A stretch of DNA of 43,701 nt from the NCBI GenBank assembly GCA_902624765.1, contig CACNYO010000007.1, positions 1-43,701 on the forward strand, given 5' to 3'. The stretch is from an uncultured SAR86 cluster bacterium. Lineage in GTDB: Bacteria > Pseudomonadota > Gammaproteobacteria > Magnimaribacterales > AG-339-G14. Numbering within the stretch: position 1 is the first letter of the stretch; the number at the start of each line of letters is the position of its first letter. The notes below the pieces were generated by a model, which had not been told where the DNA came from, did no database searches, and saw only the letters and a program-made list of their open reading frames with translations. The translations under genes and the position numbers were made by a program. Below are positions 36,477 through 43,701 of the stretch, one piece after another.

Positions 36477-38000
36477 CTATTTTAAAAAGGCTTGATAAGC
36501 CTTACTGGAAGTTTGATTAGTGAACGGAAAGCCTATGGAAATTAATTTCTGCTCTAATTTTTTCTTAGAGTTCTTTTTAACCTTAAAACCAATCAAGGCT
36601 CCACCATACAAAGCTCCTTGATTTTTGTAATGGAAGAGAGAAATGTTCCATTGATTTCCAAGTGACTCCAAGAAAAATAAGAGTGCTCCGGTTTTTTCGG
36701 GAAAATCAACCATATATATCTCCTCGTATTCTTCCCCATTAAATGCTGGCCCTCTTCCACCTGACATATGTCTTAAATGAACTTTAGAGACTTCATCTTC
36801 AGATAAATCAATAACAGAAAATTTCTTCTTTAAAGACTTTATAGACAACTCTTTCTTATGCTTTGATTCTAGTTCAAGACCTAAAAATACTTTTGCAGTC
36901 GAGGAATCATCCATTCTGTAGCTGAACTCAGTGATGTTTTTGTTCCCGATAGCTGAACAAAGTTTTATAAAACTTCCTTGCACCTCTGGAATCTGAACTC
37001 CTAAGAAAACTTCTTTTTGTTCGCCCATGCTAGACCTATCTACGATTGGGGCAAGCATCTCAAAGTTAAGGTTTGAGCCACAATAAATTGCAATTAAGTT
37101 TTTCTTTTTTAATCCATATCTAGAGACATATTTTTTTAAACCAGCAAGAGCTAGTGCTCCTGATGGCTCAGGTATGGTTCTTGTTTCGATAAAAGTATCT
37201 TTTACTGCCGAGCAGATCTCATCTATGTTTACTGTCATCGAGTAATCAACAACGTCTTTGATAATAGGATAATTCTTCTTACCTATTTGTTTTGCTGCTG
37301 TCCCATCAGCAAATAAACCAACTTCTTTAAGTTTAATTCTTTTCCCTGAATTTAGGGTTTGATGTAAAGCAGCAGAGTCTTCTGACTCAACAGCTATTAT
37401 TTTTATATCGGGCCTTATAGATTTTAAATATTCTCCCACTCCAGAAACAAGACCACCTCCACCGGAGCCTATAAAAACTGCATAGATGTTATCGGTAAAT
37501 TGATTGGCAATTTCTAAGCCAACGGTTCCTTGTCCGGCGATCACCAGCTCATCATCAAATGGATGAATAAAATCCAAATTGTATTGACTGCAGTATTTGC
37601 TAGCAGCCAATGCACTTTCATCAAAATTATTTCCGGTCAGCTTAACTTTAGCTCCTAACATTTTTACAGAATTAACTTTTATTTTAGGAGTTGTAAGGGG
37701 CATAAAAATTGTAGCTTTAATTTTTAAATGTTTTGCTGCCAAAGCCACACCTTGAGCATGATTGCCTGCCGATGCAGTCACTACATGTTGAACATTCTTT
37801 TTTCTGTAAAGATGCTCAATTTTGTTATACGAGCCTCTTACTTTAAAAGAGTGAGTAGGTTGCAGATCTTCTCTCTTTAGAAAAATATTATTTTTTAAAG
37901 ACTTAGATAAGTTACTCGCCTTGTCTATCGGAGTAACTTGAGCAATATCATACACTTTAGATGAAATGATTTTCTCTATGATCTGTCTCTTTTTAGTCAT
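36477..38000 (-). CDS. ilvA: Threonine ammonia-lyase, biosynthetic
   Basis: A 507-residue PLP enzyme making 2-oxobutyrate, the first step of isoleucine synthesis. PLP Lys is in THSFKVRGSYNKI, and the phosphate loop is GSGGGGLVSGVGEY. After about residue 325 come two ACT-like regulatory repeats, marking the isoleucine-inhibited biosynthetic form rather than the short catabolic one. It is divergent from rpiA with a 52-base gap that overlaps promoters. That is a common gammaproteobacterial arrangement. Confidence 0.96.
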   Translation of the reverse strand: MTKKRQIIEKIISSKVYDIAQVTPIDKASNLSKSLKNNIFLKREDLQPTHSFKVRGSYNKIEHLYRKKNVQHVVTASAGNHAQGVALAAKHLKIKATIFMPLTTPKIKVNSVKMLGAKVKLTGNNFDESALAASKYCSQYNLDFIHPFDDELVIAGQGTVGLEIANQFTDNIYAVFIGSGGGGLVSGVGEYLKSIRPDIKIIAVESEDSAALHQTLNSGKRIKLKEVGLFADGTAAKQIGKKNYPIIKDVVDYSMTVNIDEICSAVKDTFIETRTIPEPSGALALAGLKKYVSRYGLKKKNLIAIYCGSNLNFEMLAPIVDRSSMGEQKEVFLGVQIPEVQGSFIKLCSAIGNKNITEFSYRMDDSSTAKVFLGLELESKHKKELSIKSLKKKFSVIDLSEDEVSKVHLRHMSGGRGPAFNGEEYEEIYMVDFPEKTGALLFFLESLGNQWNISLFHYKNQGALYGGALIGFKVKKNSKKKLEQKLISIGFPFTNQTSSKAYQAFLK

Positions 38001-38020
38001 GAATCCCTTAAAAGCGCTGT

Positions 38021-38026
38021 ATTATA
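38021..38026 (-). promoter_or_regulatory. -10 element candidate for ilvA
   Basis: A perfect TATAAT on the minus strand lies 21 bases before the ilvA ATG. On the plus strand the same bases give TATTAT and TATACT, which could serve rpiA. No good -35 is visible for either direction, so this is tentative. Confidence 0.35.
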
Positions 38027-38052
38027 CTGTTAATCAAAGTAAAAGCACTTCA

Positions 38053-38727
38053 ATGAGCTCTGATCAAGAAAATTTAAAGCGCCAGTCTGCTGCAAAAGCT
38101 CTGGACATCATATTGCCAAAACTTTACGAGGACTCAATCATCGGTATTGGGACAGGCTCTACTGTTGATTTATTTATCGAAATGTTAGCTGAGAAAAACC
38201 CTGTCTTCAAAACTGCGGTTTCAAGCTCAGAAAGAAGCTCAAAACTTCTTGAACAGAAAGGCATTGAAGTTTCGTTGCTTAACGATGTCGGTGGGCCAGA
38301 TATATATGTTGATGGAGCCGATGAGTATGATGATAAGAAGCAGCTTATAAAAGGTGGAGGCGGAGCTCTTACGAGAGAAAAAATAATAGCTTACTCTGCA
38401 AGAGAATTTATTTGTATCGTGGATGAATCAAAAAAAGTAAAACGGCTGGGCGCTTTTCCGCTAGCAATCGAGGTTTTGGAATATGCACGAAGCTTTGTTG
38501 CGAGAGAAATAGTTAAGTTAGGCGGAAAGCCAACCTATAGAACAGGATTTGTCACTGATCAGGGAAACCAAATACTAGATGTATTAAATTTGGATTACGC
38601 AGTTCCCTATGAATTAGAAATTAGATTAAACAGAATCCCAGGAGTAGTTGAGAACGGAATCTTTGCCCAGAAAACAGCTACCAAGATTGTAGTAGCATCA
38701 CAAAATGGGGTAGAAGTTCTAGATTAG
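38053..38727 (+). CDS. rpiA: Ribose-5-phosphate isomerase A
   Basis: A 224-residue isomerase of ribose-5-P and ribulose-5-P. ATG 38053 (MSSDQENLKRQSAAK) matches E. coli RpiA length. The open frame from 37966 runs back into the ilvA start and is discarded. Motifs are IGIGTGSTVDLF, VDGADEYDDKKQLIKGGGGA with active-site Asp and Lys, and REKII. With tkt in this window it supplies the non-oxidative pentose phosphate path. It overlaps the end of the peroxidase gene by four bases, tail to tail. Confidence 0.96.
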   Translation: MSSDQENLKRQSAAKALDIILPKLYEDSIIGIGTGSTVDLFIEMLAEKNPVFKTAVSSSERSSKLLEQKGIEVSLLNDVGGPDIYVDGADEYDDKKQLIKGGGGALTREKIIAYSAREFICIVDESKKVKRLGAFPLAIEVLEYARSFVAREIVKLGGKPTYRTGFVTDQGNQILDVLNLDYAVPYELEIRLNRIPGVVENGIFAQKTATKIVVASQNGVEVLD

Positions 38728-39257
38728 AGAAGAGCTTCTATTTTTTTCATTACCTCTGGAGAATCAGGATTGGTGGTATGAGGTATTAGCTCAATATCAC
38801 CGTTTTTGGAAATCAAATATTTACTGAAATTCCAAGAAGGTTCCTCTCCAGAATCTTTAGCTAGGTTTTTGTAGAATGAGTTTGCTCTGTCACCTCGTAC
38901 CTTAGAGGTTGCGTATAAGGGAAAAGAAACATCGTAAGTTGTCTTACAGAATTCCTTTGTTTTATCTTCATCTTTAAATTCTTGATATAAAAAATCTCTT
39001 GAAGGGAAACCCAAGACAACAAAACCCTTTTGTTTGTATTTATCGTATATTTTTTCTAAACCTTCGTATTGATAGGTGAATCCGCATGAGCTAGCAACAT
39101 TGACTGCCATGATGACTTTATCGTTGTACTCGCAGAGGTTCTCAGAATCTGATGAAGCCAATATTCGAACGTCGTGATCAAGCAGGTCTTTGCACGAAGA
39201 ATCGTCAGCAAATACAAGTGACGAAGTAAAAATAAGTAATATAGATAAAAATTTCAT
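38724..39257 (-). CDS. Exported glutathione-peroxidase-family protein
   Basis: A 177-residue Cys-type GPx homologue with a signal peptide (KFLSILLIFTSSLVFA), so it is likely periplasmic. The peroxidatic Cys58 is in NVASSCGFTYQYEGLEKIY. Trp142 and Asn143 of the catalytic tetrad are in PSWNFSKYLI. The block that usually reads FPCNQFG is FPSRDFL here, so the tetrad Gln is Asp88 and the resolving Cys is Ser86. I recall Ser/Asp forms of this block in other bacterial GPx. It follows the L,D-transpeptidase gene by 13 bases. Substrate may be lipid or hydrogen peroxide. Confidence 0.87.
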   Translation of the reverse strand: MKFLSILLIFTSSLVFADDSSCKDLLDHDVRILASSDSENLCEYNDKVIMAVNVASSCGFTYQYEGLEKIYDKYKQKGFVVLGFPSRDFLYQEFKDEDKTKEFCKTTYDVSFPLYATSKVRGDRANSFYKNLAKDSGEEPSWNFSKYLISKNGDIELIPHTTNPDSPEVMKKIEALL

Positions 39258-39270
39258 GATGTATATTTGG

Positions 39271-39852
39271 CTACGATTGGGAATAAATCAATACCTTGGT
39301 TCCTACATCCACCAAATCAAATAACCTTATTACATCCTTATTAATCATTCGGATGCAGCCCAATGACGCAGGTCTTCCAATAAGTCCTTCTTCTGCAGTC
39401 CCATGAATGTAGATATATCTAGCTTTTGAATCTATTCCAGATCCTCTGTTTTTCCCTGGTTCTAAGCCATCAAGCCACATAATTCTTGAAGTGATAACGT
39501 CTTCTTCAATGTCGATGTTTTCAATAATCGGTTCAATTATTTCCTGATTCCAAACTCTTCCTTTCATTACAGCTCCCAAAGGCAGATCGTCTCCTATTTT
39601 TTCAGAAATTTCGTGAAGTCCGAGGGGAGTTTTAAAGGAATTCTCTTCGCTGCCAATACCGTAGCTGGATGATGAGATAGGAAAGTCGATAACTCGATTA
39701 CCATCCTGGTAGTATAATTTTTGCTTGTTTAGGTCTATATGAATAAAGGACCTTTCATTTTGAAGTTCCTCGTAATTATATTTTTTTTTATCTAGCAACA
39801 TTGTCGAACAAGAAAATAACAAAAATAGAGATATCAGTGAAATAATTTTCAT
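39271..39852 (-). CDS. L,D-transpeptidase (YkuD) lipoprotein
   Basis: A 193-residue YkuD-domain protein with a lipobox (FLLFSCST, Cys about 15), hence lipid-anchored. The catalytic signature is IHGTAEEGLIGRPASLGCIR, with the nucleophile Cys and its His partner. The N-terminal strand FIHIDLNKQKLYYQDGN is usual for the fold. It may form 3-3 cross-links, attach proteins to peptidoglycan, or cut such links; the sequence cannot say which. Its ATG overlaps the lnt stop by four bases. Confidence 0.9.
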   Translation of the reverse strand: MKIISLISLFLLFSCSTMLLDKKKYNYEELQNERSFIHIDLNKQKLYYQDGNRVIDFPISSSSYGIGSEENSFKTPLGLHEISEKIGDDLPLGAVMKGRVWNQEIIEPIIENIDIEEDVITSRIMWLDGLEPGKNRGSGIDSKARYIYIHGTAEEGLIGRPASLGCIRMINKDVIRLFDLVDVGTKVLIYSQS

Positions 39853-41381
39853 CTATCAAATATAAACCTTCTTATAATTTGGGCAATAAAAATAAATAAA
39901 ATTAGATAGAGAAATGGATATTTTCCATTCTTGTTATATGGCGTTAAGCCTCTTCTTGAGTTGATTTTAGCTTTCAAAATCTGACCATCATATGCCTCAT
40001 TTTTATTATTAAAGTTAACGAATGTAGGAATCTGTTCAATAACTTGTCCGCGGAAATTTATTACAGCTGATATGCCGGTGGAGGTACTTCGCAATAGGGG
40101 CTTTTGATTTTCTGCAGCTCTATATCTAGCAATTTGAAGATGCTGATGCGGACCTATGGTAGTGCCAAACCAATTATCGTTACTTGCTGAGAATATAACA
40201 TCTGAATTTCTTGCTTGAAAAGCTACGTCATCTTGATAGGAGATCTCATAACAGATGCTGCTTCCTATTTTGAAGTTATCTCCAGAAATAAAAGAGTTAT
40301 TAGCCCCTTTGATGATATTGGGTCTGTCCAACTGAAACAGATTAAATAAATATCCTGAAACTTCACCCAGGGGTAGATATTCTCCGAAAGGGACAAGACG
40401 TTTCTTCTCATAATTCCCATTTAAAATGCCTATTCCCTTTAAAGAATTCACATAACCTTCGTCCTTTTTTTCATCAAGCATCCCAACTACTGCACCTGCG
40501 TTTGCTATTTTCAAAGTACCTGATAGTCCCTTTAAAAAGAGTTCATACCTGGAGAATAAGCCAGGTAAAGATACTTCTGGCCAGAAAAATATGATTTTTT
40601 CTTTTGAGTTTTCTCTATCGATTAGCTCATCAAAGAATACTTTAGAAAAATAGTTCCTTGATTTAACCTGTCCATTTCGACTCCATTTTTCAAGAACATC
40701 GATATTTGGTTGAACGATAATAGCTTGAAAACTAGAAGTTTTTTCTGTCCAGGATTTTGTTGATAACCAAATTCCGTTGATAGTAAATAAACTTATAAAC
40801 ATCAAACTCAAAATTAAATGTGATTTTCTTAACCTTTGAAAAAAGATCATAGAGCCCAGCAGGCTTGCAAACAGACATATCAAAAATGACATTCCAAATA
40901 CACCTATGACTGGAATATAACCATTGAGGAGAAAATTATTTAAGCTTGAATACCCTATATATAACCAAGGTAATCCAGTGAATAAAAACTCTCTTAAATA
41001 CTCACCAAAAACGTAAAATACAGGAAACGATAAAATTAACCTGTAATCATCATTGAGACGAAATAAACTCATGAAAAAGAAACTTGATGCTTGAAATAGG
41101 CTCAAAAAAGCTGCTATCAAAAAAACAAAAGTATAGGCAGCAAGTTTAGAAGCTCCACCGTAATTAACTATGCTGTTTTCAACCCAGCCAGCACCAATCA
41201 CCCAAAGGCTCAAACCAAAGAAAAAACTAATTACAAAAGTATTTTTTGGAGATTCAAGTACTAGTAGTCTCCACAATCCTGCCAAAAAAATTGGACTTAG
41301 ATACCATAAATCAAATGGTTCAAAAGAGAGAACTAGGAGTGCACCGATTAAGGCTGCTACAAATGATTTTATGATCACCAT
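39849..41381 (-). CDS. lnt: Apolipoprotein N-acyltransferase
   Basis: A 510-residue inner-membrane enzyme that adds the third acyl chain to lipoproteins. Six or more N-terminal membrane spans are followed by a periplasmic nitrilase domain. The catalytic Glu is in FWPEVSLPGLFSRYE, the Lys in KKRLVPFGEYLPLG, and the Cys in GSSICYEISYQD. A last membrane span closes the protein. It is usually next to corC; here it lies between maf and an LDT lipoprotein gene. Several lipoproteins in this window (LptM, LDT, the paired small ones) are its likely substrates. Confidence 0.95.
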   Translation of the reverse strand: MVIIKSFVAALIGALLVLSFEPFDLWYLSPIFLAGLWRLLVLESPKNTFVISFFFGLSLWVIGAGWVENSIVNYGGASKLAAYTFVFLIAAFLSLFQASSFFFMSLFRLNDDYRLILSFPVFYVFGEYLREFLFTGLPWLYIGYSSLNNFLLNGYIPVIGVFGMSFLICLFASLLGSMIFFQRLRKSHLILSLMFISLFTINGIWLSTKSWTEKTSSFQAIIVQPNIDVLEKWSRNGQVKSRNYFSKVFFDELIDRENSKEKIIFFWPEVSLPGLFSRYELFLKGLSGTLKIANAGAVVGMLDEKKDEGYVNSLKGIGILNGNYEKKRLVPFGEYLPLGEVSGYLFNLFQLDRPNIIKGANNSFISGDNFKIGSSICYEISYQDDVAFQARNSDVIFSASNDNWFGTTIGPHQHLQIARYRAAENQKPLLRSTSTGISAVINFRGQVIEQIPTFVNFNNKNEAYDGQILKAKINSRRGLTPYNKNGKYPFLYLILFIFIAQIIRRFIFDR

Positions 41382-41404
41382 TAAGGCATCATATCAATAA
41401 AAAA

Positions 41405-42022
41405 TTAATCTTTGTTTGACCAATAAGAGATATTTAATTCATCAAAAAGTGAGCAGGTTTCTTGTATAGGTAACCCGACAACGTTGAAGTAGCAACCTCC
41501 AATACCTTTAACAAAAGAAGCTCCTAACCCTTGAATGCCGTAACCGCCAGCCTTATCCATTGGTTCTTCGGTTGAGACATATCTCTCAATCTCATTTTCA
41601 GATAAGGATTTCATCTCAACAACTGTGTGAGAATGATTTTGAATAAAATCTATTTCTTTTGATTCAGAAATATGACCCAAAGCTATTCCTGTAGTTACGG
41701 TGTGAGTGGTTCCTGACAATTCTTTCAACATTCTCTGGGCATGATCTTTGGTAGTTGGTTTTCTGAAAATTTTATTTTTATGGCTAACTACTGTGTCAGC
41801 CACCAAAAAAGGCTTTATCGCTAAGTCCTCTTTAAGTATTTTATTTCCTGCTGCTCTGACTTTGGATTTAACTATGCGGTCAAGATAATCTTGCGGACCT
41901 TCATCTTGAATTTCATCTTCATCAATATTAATTTCAAGGACTTCAAAATCAACCATCAATTGATTAAGAATATTTCTTCTTCGGGGAGATTTAGAGGCCA
42001 GGTATAAGCCTGAAATAGTCAC
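41405..42022 (-). CDS. Maf-family nucleotide pyrophosphatase
   Basis: A 205-residue Maf/YhdE/YceF-type house-cleaning enzyme that hydrolyses non-canonical nucleoside triphosphates. It opens LYLASKSPRRRNILNQL, has VADTVVSHKNKIFRKP with the catalytic Asp, and EPMDKAGGYGIQGLGASFV near the end. The start is GTG at 42022, sharing its first base with the last base of the rpmG stop (TAGTG). Which Maf subtype (dTTP or m7GTP) is not clear by eye. Confidence 0.92.
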   Translation of the reverse strand: MTISGLYLASKSPRRRNILNQLMVDFEVLEINIDEDEIQDEGPQDYLDRIVKSKVRAAGNKILKEDLAIKPFLVADTVVSHKNKIFRKPTTKDHAQRMLKELSGTTHTVTTGIALGHISESKEIDFIQNHSHTVVEMKSLSENEIERYVSTEEPMDKAGGYGIQGLGASFVKGIGGCYFNVVGLPIQETCSLFDELNISYWSNKD

Positions 42023-42177
42023 TATTTAATTTTTTCTTCTTTGTAGATAACTCTTTTTCTAATTTTTGGGTCAAACTTCATCATCTCAATTTTATCTGGA
42101 GTAGAAGTTTTATTTTTATCCGTAGTGTAAAAATGTCCTGTTCCGGCAGAAGATACTAATTTAATTTTCTCTCTCAT
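42022..42177 (-). CDS. rpmG: 50S ribosomal protein L33
   Basis: A 51-residue gene read directly from the minus strand. It starts [20 protein letters not shown], continues [20 protein letters not shown], and ends [10 protein letters not shown]. This is the L33 pattern, in the form without zinc-binding Cys. The ATG overlaps the rpmB TGA by four bases, and the rpmBG order is universal in the group. Confidence 0.97.
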   Translation of the reverse strand: MREKIKLVSSAGTGHFYTTDKNKTSTPDKIEMMKFDPKIRKRVIYKEEKIK

Positions 42178-42410
42178 ATTTTTTCTCCTCTAGATCTAAT
42201 ATCCTTTAGAACTTCATCAATTCCTTTCTTATCAATGATTCTCATTCCTTTTGCAGAAACAGTCAGAGAAACGTATTTATTTTCGGATTCAACCCAAAAT
42301 TTATGTTGATTAAGATTAGGTAAAAATCTTCTTTTTGTCCTATTTAATGCCTTGGAAACGTTGTTCCCTGCCATTGGTTTTTTTCCTGTTACCTGACAAA
42401 CTTTAGACAT
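42174..42410 (-). CDS. rpmB: 50S ribosomal protein L28
   Basis: A 78-residue ribosomal protein beginning [20 protein letters not shown], with [14 protein letters not shown] and a [14 protein letters not shown]-terminal block. Length matches E. coli L28 exactly. It heads a six-gene minus-strand run: rpmB, rpmG, maf, lnt, L,D-transpeptidase and peroxidase. It is divergent from coaBC, with 83 bases between. Confidence 0.97.
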   Translation of the reverse strand: MSKVCQVTGKKPMAGNNVSKALNRTKRRFLPNLNQHKFWVESENKYVSLTVSAKGMRIIDKKGIDEVLKDIRSRGEKI

Positions 42411-42493
42411 AACTATATTTTTTATAAATCTGAGGCACGATTTATACCAGAAACTAATGGTTATGAAAACCTATCTAAGTTATATTTCGCATT

Positions 42494-43693
42494 ATGGATC
42501 AGCTAATAAATAAAAGAGTTCTCTTGTGCGTGACAGGTGGCATCGCCGCCTATAAATCTGCTGAACTAGTTAGGCTATTTAAAAACTCTGGTTCCGACGT
42601 AAGGGTTTTGATGACTAAATCTGCTCAGGAATTTATTACGCCTTTAACTATGCAGGCTCTTTCCGGCAATCCAATACATTCCGATCTTCTTGACCCTGGG
42701 GCTGAAGCTGCAATGGGTCACATAGAATTGGCCAGGTGGTCAGATATTATTGTCATAGCACCGTGTACAGCTGATTCAATTGCAAAATTAGCTTTAGGCA
42801 GAGGCGATGATCTTCTTAGTGCGGTTGCTTTATCTACTGATGCCCCCATTTTTGTTGCTCCAGCAATGAATCAGGCCATGTGGAGAGATGGTGCGACACA
42901 AAACAATATATCCACTCTTGCAGAAAAAAACTTTATTTTTATTGGCCCAGATATTGGAACTCAAGCTTGTGGCGATACAGGCCCAGGTAGGATGACAGAG
43001 CCATCAGATATAATTAAACAAGTTTCCTTGAACTTTAGTAAAGGCCTTTTGGCAGGAAAGAAAATTCTTATTACTGCCGGTCCAACGCGAGAGATGATTG
43101 ATCCTGTGAGGTTTATATCAAATCGTAGTTCAGGAAAAATGGGTTTTGCTTTAGCAGAAGCAGCTTGCGATGAAGGAGCTTTTGTTAGTTTGATATCCGG
43201 ACCAGTCAATTTACCTTCCCCTGAAAGAATATTCAGACATGACGTTGAAACTGCAAAACAAATGTACGACAAAGTTAATGAAATGATAGATGAGATAGAT
43301 ATTTTTATCGCAACCGCTGCTGTATGTGACATCAAGCCATCCCATCCTTCAAATCAAAAAATCAAAAAACAACAGATACTTGATGCGAATAACATTCTCT
43401 TAGAAGAAAATCCTGATATTGTGGCGAGCGTCAAAAAAGCTCATCCAAATAAGAAAGTAATTGGGTTTGCTGCAGAAACCGAGAATGTTCTTGATAACGC
43501 CAAACTCAAACTTTCTGAGAAAGAACTTGATTTGATCATAGCAAACGATGTTTCAAATGATGATATCGGATTTGATTCTGATGATAATGAAGTGCACTTA
43601 ATTTCAGAAAAAAATTCAAGGAAAATAAATAAATCTACGAAAGAGAAAGTCTCAAGGGAAATTATTAAATATATATCTGATAATTTAACGTGA
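42494..43693 (+). CDS. coaBC: Bifunctional phosphopantothenoylcysteine synthetase/decarboxylase
   Basis: A 399-residue two-domain enzyme (Dfp) of coenzyme A synthesis. The N-terminal FMN decarboxylase (CoaC, about residues 1-190) has [25 protein letters not shown] with the catalytic His, APAMNQAMW, and [10 protein letters not shown] with the active Cys. The C-terminal synthetase (CoaB) starts [20 protein letters not shown] and has [13 protein letters not shown]. It is complete, with the stop 8 bases before the window ends. It neighbours rpmBG as in other gammaproteobacteria. Confidence 0.96.
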   Translation: MDQLINKRVLLCVTGGIAAYKSAELVRLFKNSGSDVRVLMTKSAQEFITPLTMQALSGNPIHSDLLDPGAEAAMGHIELARWSDIIVIAPCTADSIAKLALGRGDDLLSAVALSTDAPIFVAPAMNQAMWRDGATQNNISTLAEKNFIFIGPDIGTQACGDTGPGRMTEPSDIIKQVSLNFSKGLLAGKKILITAGPTREMIDPVRFISNRSSGKMGFALAEAACDEGAFVSLISGPVNLPSPERIFRHDVETAKQMYDKVNEMIDEIDIFIATAAVCDIKPSHPSNQKIKKQQILDANNILLEENPDIVASVKKAHPNKKVIGFAAETENVLDNAKLKLSEKELDLIIANDVSNDDIGFDSDDNEVHLISEKNSRKINKSTKEKVSREIIKYISDNLT

Positions 43694-43701
43694 TTAGGTG
43701 G

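Noticed and set aside
37966..38052. N-terminal extension of RpiA
   Set aside because: It runs back through the divergent promoter gap into the ilvA start and does not match the family.
42961..43335. 124-codon open frame antisense to coaBC
   Set aside because: Lies wholly within the well-supported CoaBC frame and has no recognisable motif.

Overview
The window is a compact, AT-rich stretch of bacterial chromosome. Nearly every base is genic, neighbours often overlap by 1-4 bases (ATGA, TAATG, TAGTG), and no stretch above 100 bases lacks a gene. Gene order is clearly gammaproteobacterial and closest to Pseudomonas-type blocks: lptM-lysA-dapF-DUF484-xerC-yigB, ubiE-ubiB-hisE-tatABC, miaB-phoH-ybeY-corC, TIGR02449-zapA-6S RNA-5-FCL, ilvA/rpiA, and rpmBG/coaBC. 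Low GC, tiny spacers and missing accessory genes (ubiJ, hisI) suggest a genome-streamlined marine lineage such as SAR86. That placement is inference. I saw no mobile element, phage gene, CRISPR array or obvious transferred island.

Layout. 1-3989 (+): a five-gene run with a truncated DsbA-like protein, a CitE-like lyase, a MaoC hydratase, a class III CoA-transferase and a DFR-like reductase. It looks like a catabolic module for a branched C4/C5 dicarboxylyl-CoA. 3986-4503 (-): two tandem related small lipoproteins. 4595-5902 (+): hflX, whose stop codon lies inside an opposite-strand tRNA-Arg(CCG). 6053-6664 (+): an exported pseudoazurin-like cupredoxin. 6699-15039 (-): a nine-gene run, metK-ahcY-argH-lptM-lysA-dapF-DUF484-xerC-yigB. 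lptM (43 aa) was recovered by reading between genes. 15112-19261 (+): tkt-pgk-class I aldolase. 19258-25224 (-): ubiE-ubiB-hisE-tatA-tatB-tatC-sppA-nuclease, with tatA (58 aa) also recovered by eye. 25275-29513 (+): orn, miaB, phoH, ybeY, corC. 29503-32870 (-): oxyR-pepP-ubiH. 32970-35102 (+): katG, divergent from oxyR and followed by a strong terminator. 35177-36475 (+): TIGR02449 protein, zapA, 6S RNA, 5-formyl-THF cyclo-ligase. 36477-38000 (-): ilvA, divergent from rpiA. 38724-42410 (-): rpmB-rpmG-maf-lnt-L,D-transpeptidase-glutathione peroxidase. rpmG (51 aa) was recovered by eye. 42494-43693 (+): coaBC.

Themes. The window joins central carbon metabolism (tkt, pgk, fba, rpiA), the methyl cycle (metK, ahcY), amino acid synthesis (argH, lysA, dapF, ilvA, hisE), ubiquinone synthesis (ubiE, ubiB, a UbiH-family hydroxylase), envelope biogenesis and export (lptM, Tat, sppA, lnt, LDT, corC), and peroxide defence (oxyR, katG, glutathione peroxidase). 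I found no wholly new system. The least explained pieces are the paired lipoproteins with a shared Cys-TGS-KRVCY motif, the cupredoxin with a haem-less cytochrome-c5-like head, and the CoA-transferase/MaoC/CitE module.
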